Assembly (NCBI GenBank): GCA_900552795.1
Contig: USBB01000038.1
Location: 1 to 22,681 of the forward strand
Reading direction: 5' to 3'
Source: an uncultured Eubacterium sp.
GTDB lineage: Bacteria; Bacillota; Clostridia; Lachnospirales; Lachnospiraceae
Length of the DNA: 22,681 nucleotides
In this document: piece by piece, positions 21,510 to 22,681 of the stretch
How the letters are laid out: each line of letters begins with the position of its first letter
Numbering within the stretch: the first letter of the stretch is position 1
Notes under the pieces: generated by a model
Database searches by the model: none
The model's input: only the letters and a program-made list of their open reading frames with translations
Told to the model about the DNA's origin: nothing
Program-made: the position numbers and the translations under genes

Positions 21510-22502
21510 TTATTCATCTCTGTAGCCCGCAAGGAACTCAATAAACTTACCCGTACCTACCGCAACAGCTGTCATCGGATCCTCTGCTGTCATTGTATTA
21601 ATACCTGTCTTTGATTCTATCAAATCCTCAAGTCCCTGCAAAAGACTTCCTCCACCTGTAAGAACTATACCTCTGTCTGCAATATCCGATGCAAGTTCAG
21701 GCGGTGTCTTTTCAAGCACACTGTGAACAGCCTCCACAATCTGTGAGGTAGCTTCTCTTAAAGCTTCCTCTGTCTCCTCAGATGTAACCTCAACTGTTTT
21801 TGGAAGACCTGTCACAAGATTACGTCCTCTTACATTCATCGTTGCAACCTCAGGACGCGGATACGCAGAACCTATCTTAATCTTAATATCTTCGGCAGTT
21901 CTCTCACCGATAAGAAGATTATGCTTTTTTCTCATGTATCTTACAAGTGCTTCATCAAAATCATCGCCGGCTATCTTTATAGATGTGCTTACAACAGTAC
22001 CGCCAAGCGAAATTACGGCTATATCCGTTGTACCGCCTCCGATATCAACAATCATGTTGCCGCAAGGTCTTGAAATATCAATGCCTGCTCCGATTGCTGC
22101 TGCTATAGGCTCCTCTATAATAGCTACCTCTCTTGCGCCTGCCTGAAGCGTAGCATCTTCAACAGCCTTTTTCTCAACTTCAGTTACGCCAGAAGGAACA
22201 CACACACTTATTCTCGGCTTTTTGAGCATTCTTTTGCCAATAGCTTTCTGTATAAAATATTTAAGCATCTTTTCTGTAACTGTGTAATCAGAAATAACGC
22301 CCTGACGAAGCGGTCTTACAGCTACGATATTGCCAGGAGTTCTTCCAAGCATAAGTCTTGCTTCTTCTCCGATAGCTTTAATTTTGTTGGTGTCTCTGTC
22401 AAATGCAACAACTGAAGGCTCCTTTAACACGACGCCTTTCCCCTTTATATAAACAAGAATACTGGCAGTTCCAAGGTCAATACCCATATCTGTAGATAAC
22501 AT
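21510..22502 (-). CDS. mbl: MreB/Mbl family cell-shape actin
   Basis: A 330-residue actin-like ATPase that guides lateral wall synthesis beneath the membrane. Phosphate-1 motif MGIDLGTASILVYIKGKGVV near residue 6; phosphate-2 motif IVDIGGGTTDIAVISLGG (~residue 158); adenosine motif GIVLTGGGSLLQGL (~residue 280). The start is ATG 22502, with SD GGAGA about 9 bases upstream; the frame's ATG at 22538 has no SD. The Mbl rather than MreB name rests on synteny with B. subtilis mbl-flhO-flhP; no mreC/mreD follows. It is the first gene of a run that continues into rod genes. Confidence 0.9.
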   Translation of the reverse strand: MLSTDMGIDLGTASILVYIKGKGVVLKEPSVVAFDRDTNKIKAIGEEARLMLGRTPGNIVAVRPLRQGVISDYTVTEKMLKYFIQKAIGKRMLKKPRISVCVPSGVTEVEKKAVEDATLQAGAREVAIIEEPIAAAIGAGIDISRPCGNMIVDIGGGTTDIAVISLGGTVVSTSIKIAGDDFDEALVRYMRKKHNLLIGERTAEDIKIKIGSAYPRPEVATMNVRGRNLVTGLPKTVEVTSEETEEALREATSQIVEAVHSVLEKTPPELASDIADRGIVLTGGGSLLQGLEDLIESKTGINTMTAEDPMTAVAVGTGKFIEFLAGYRDE

Positions 22503-22538
22503 AAAATTATGTCTCCTTTCTATACTCTCTATAATCAA

Positions 22539-22553
22539 TGCGCAACATGCGCA
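22539..22553. repeat. Short hairpin in the mbl leader
   Basis: TGCGCA-ACA-TGCGCA: two copies of a self-complementary hexamer, so it is both a direct and an inverted repeat. It lies between the likely promoter and the SD. Confidence 0.4.
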
Positions 22554-22570
22554 GTCTATTGCTAACTATC

Positions 22571-22598
22571 ATTATATACAACATATCACAAATTTAAA
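22571..22598 (-). promoter_or_regulatory. Possible sigma-A promoter of the mbl operon
   Basis: Minus strand TATAAT (22576-22571) is a consensus -10. Sixteen bases upstream, TTTAAA (22598-22593) is a poor -35. The sequence from 22600 to the window edge shows no gene or RNA that I recognise. Confidence 0.5.
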
Positions 22599-22681
22599 AG
22601 CATTATTTTTAATTTTTTATATTTTCAGGATTACAGTGTCAAAAGGTCTGAACCCACTTGTGCTTGCAGGGTAGTGGGGGA

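Noticed and set aside
22600..22681. Possible RNA or repeat at the right edge
   Set aside because: There are short GT- and G-rich tracts but no stem, gene or motif I can support, and the sequence is cut by the window edge.

Overview
This window is a flagellar late-gene and rod cluster from a low-GC, Gram-positive, motile anaerobe. It is most likely a Lachnospiraceae member of the Roseburia / Agathobacter (Eubacterium rectale) type. That placement rests on the AT-rich code, the short Firmicutes-type flagellins, the FliW/CsrA pair, SigI/RsgI, recD2 next to comFC, and an mbl-flhO-flhP arrangement like that of Bacillus subtilis. The species assignment is inference. All genes except the partial one at the left edge lie on the minus strand, so transcription reads from right to left.

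Layout in the direction of transcription: (1) 22502-15967, an operon-like run: an MreB/Mbl cell-shape actin, two rod/hook-family proteins (FlgF/FlhO-like and FlgG/FlhP-like), a FlgJ-type rod-binding protein, RecD2 helicase, ComFC and the zinc-ribbon protein YvyF (TIGR03826). It closes with a strong terminator. (2) 15869-14912, a sigma-28 promoter, then flgM and flgN, then a terminator in an intergenic repeat. (3) 14801-9007, two tandem flgK-type genes, flgL, fliW and csrA. (4) 8954-5247, a sigma-28 promoter, then flaG, a terminator-like hairpin, fliD, fliS and a FliT/FlgN-like chaperone gene. (5) 5221-4252, a very good sigma-28 promoter, then flagellin gene B and its terminator. (6) 4158-1723, an island of sigI-rsgI plus a separate lipoprotein that carries an RsgI-like extracytoplasmic domain and a long Asp-rich heptad tail. 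(7) 1661-669, a sigma-28 promoter, flagellin gene A and its terminator. (8) 1-546, plus strand, the 3' end of a CgeB-like glycosyltransferase gene, convergent with flagellin A.

How it works together: FlgM holds sigma-28 until hook completion. Sigma-28 then drives the filament genes: flagellins, cap FliD and its chaperones. CsrA, relieved by FliW, probably controls several of these post-transcriptionally. I see CsrA-consensus hairpins or sites (ANGGAN loops, ACANGGANGU) in the flagellin B leader, at the flaG and fliS ribosome binding sites, and in a terminator-like hairpin between flaG and fliD. The SigI/RsgI island is a separate envelope-stress type signalling module. It sits between two flagellin genes whose bodies are identical over about 637 bases, so it is flanked by long direct repeats.

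No tRNA, rRNA, CRISPR array, transposase or prophage was seen. No gene-free stretch exceeds 300 bases; the longest is 1537-1810 (flagellin A leader and promoter, plus the lipoprotein gene's terminator).
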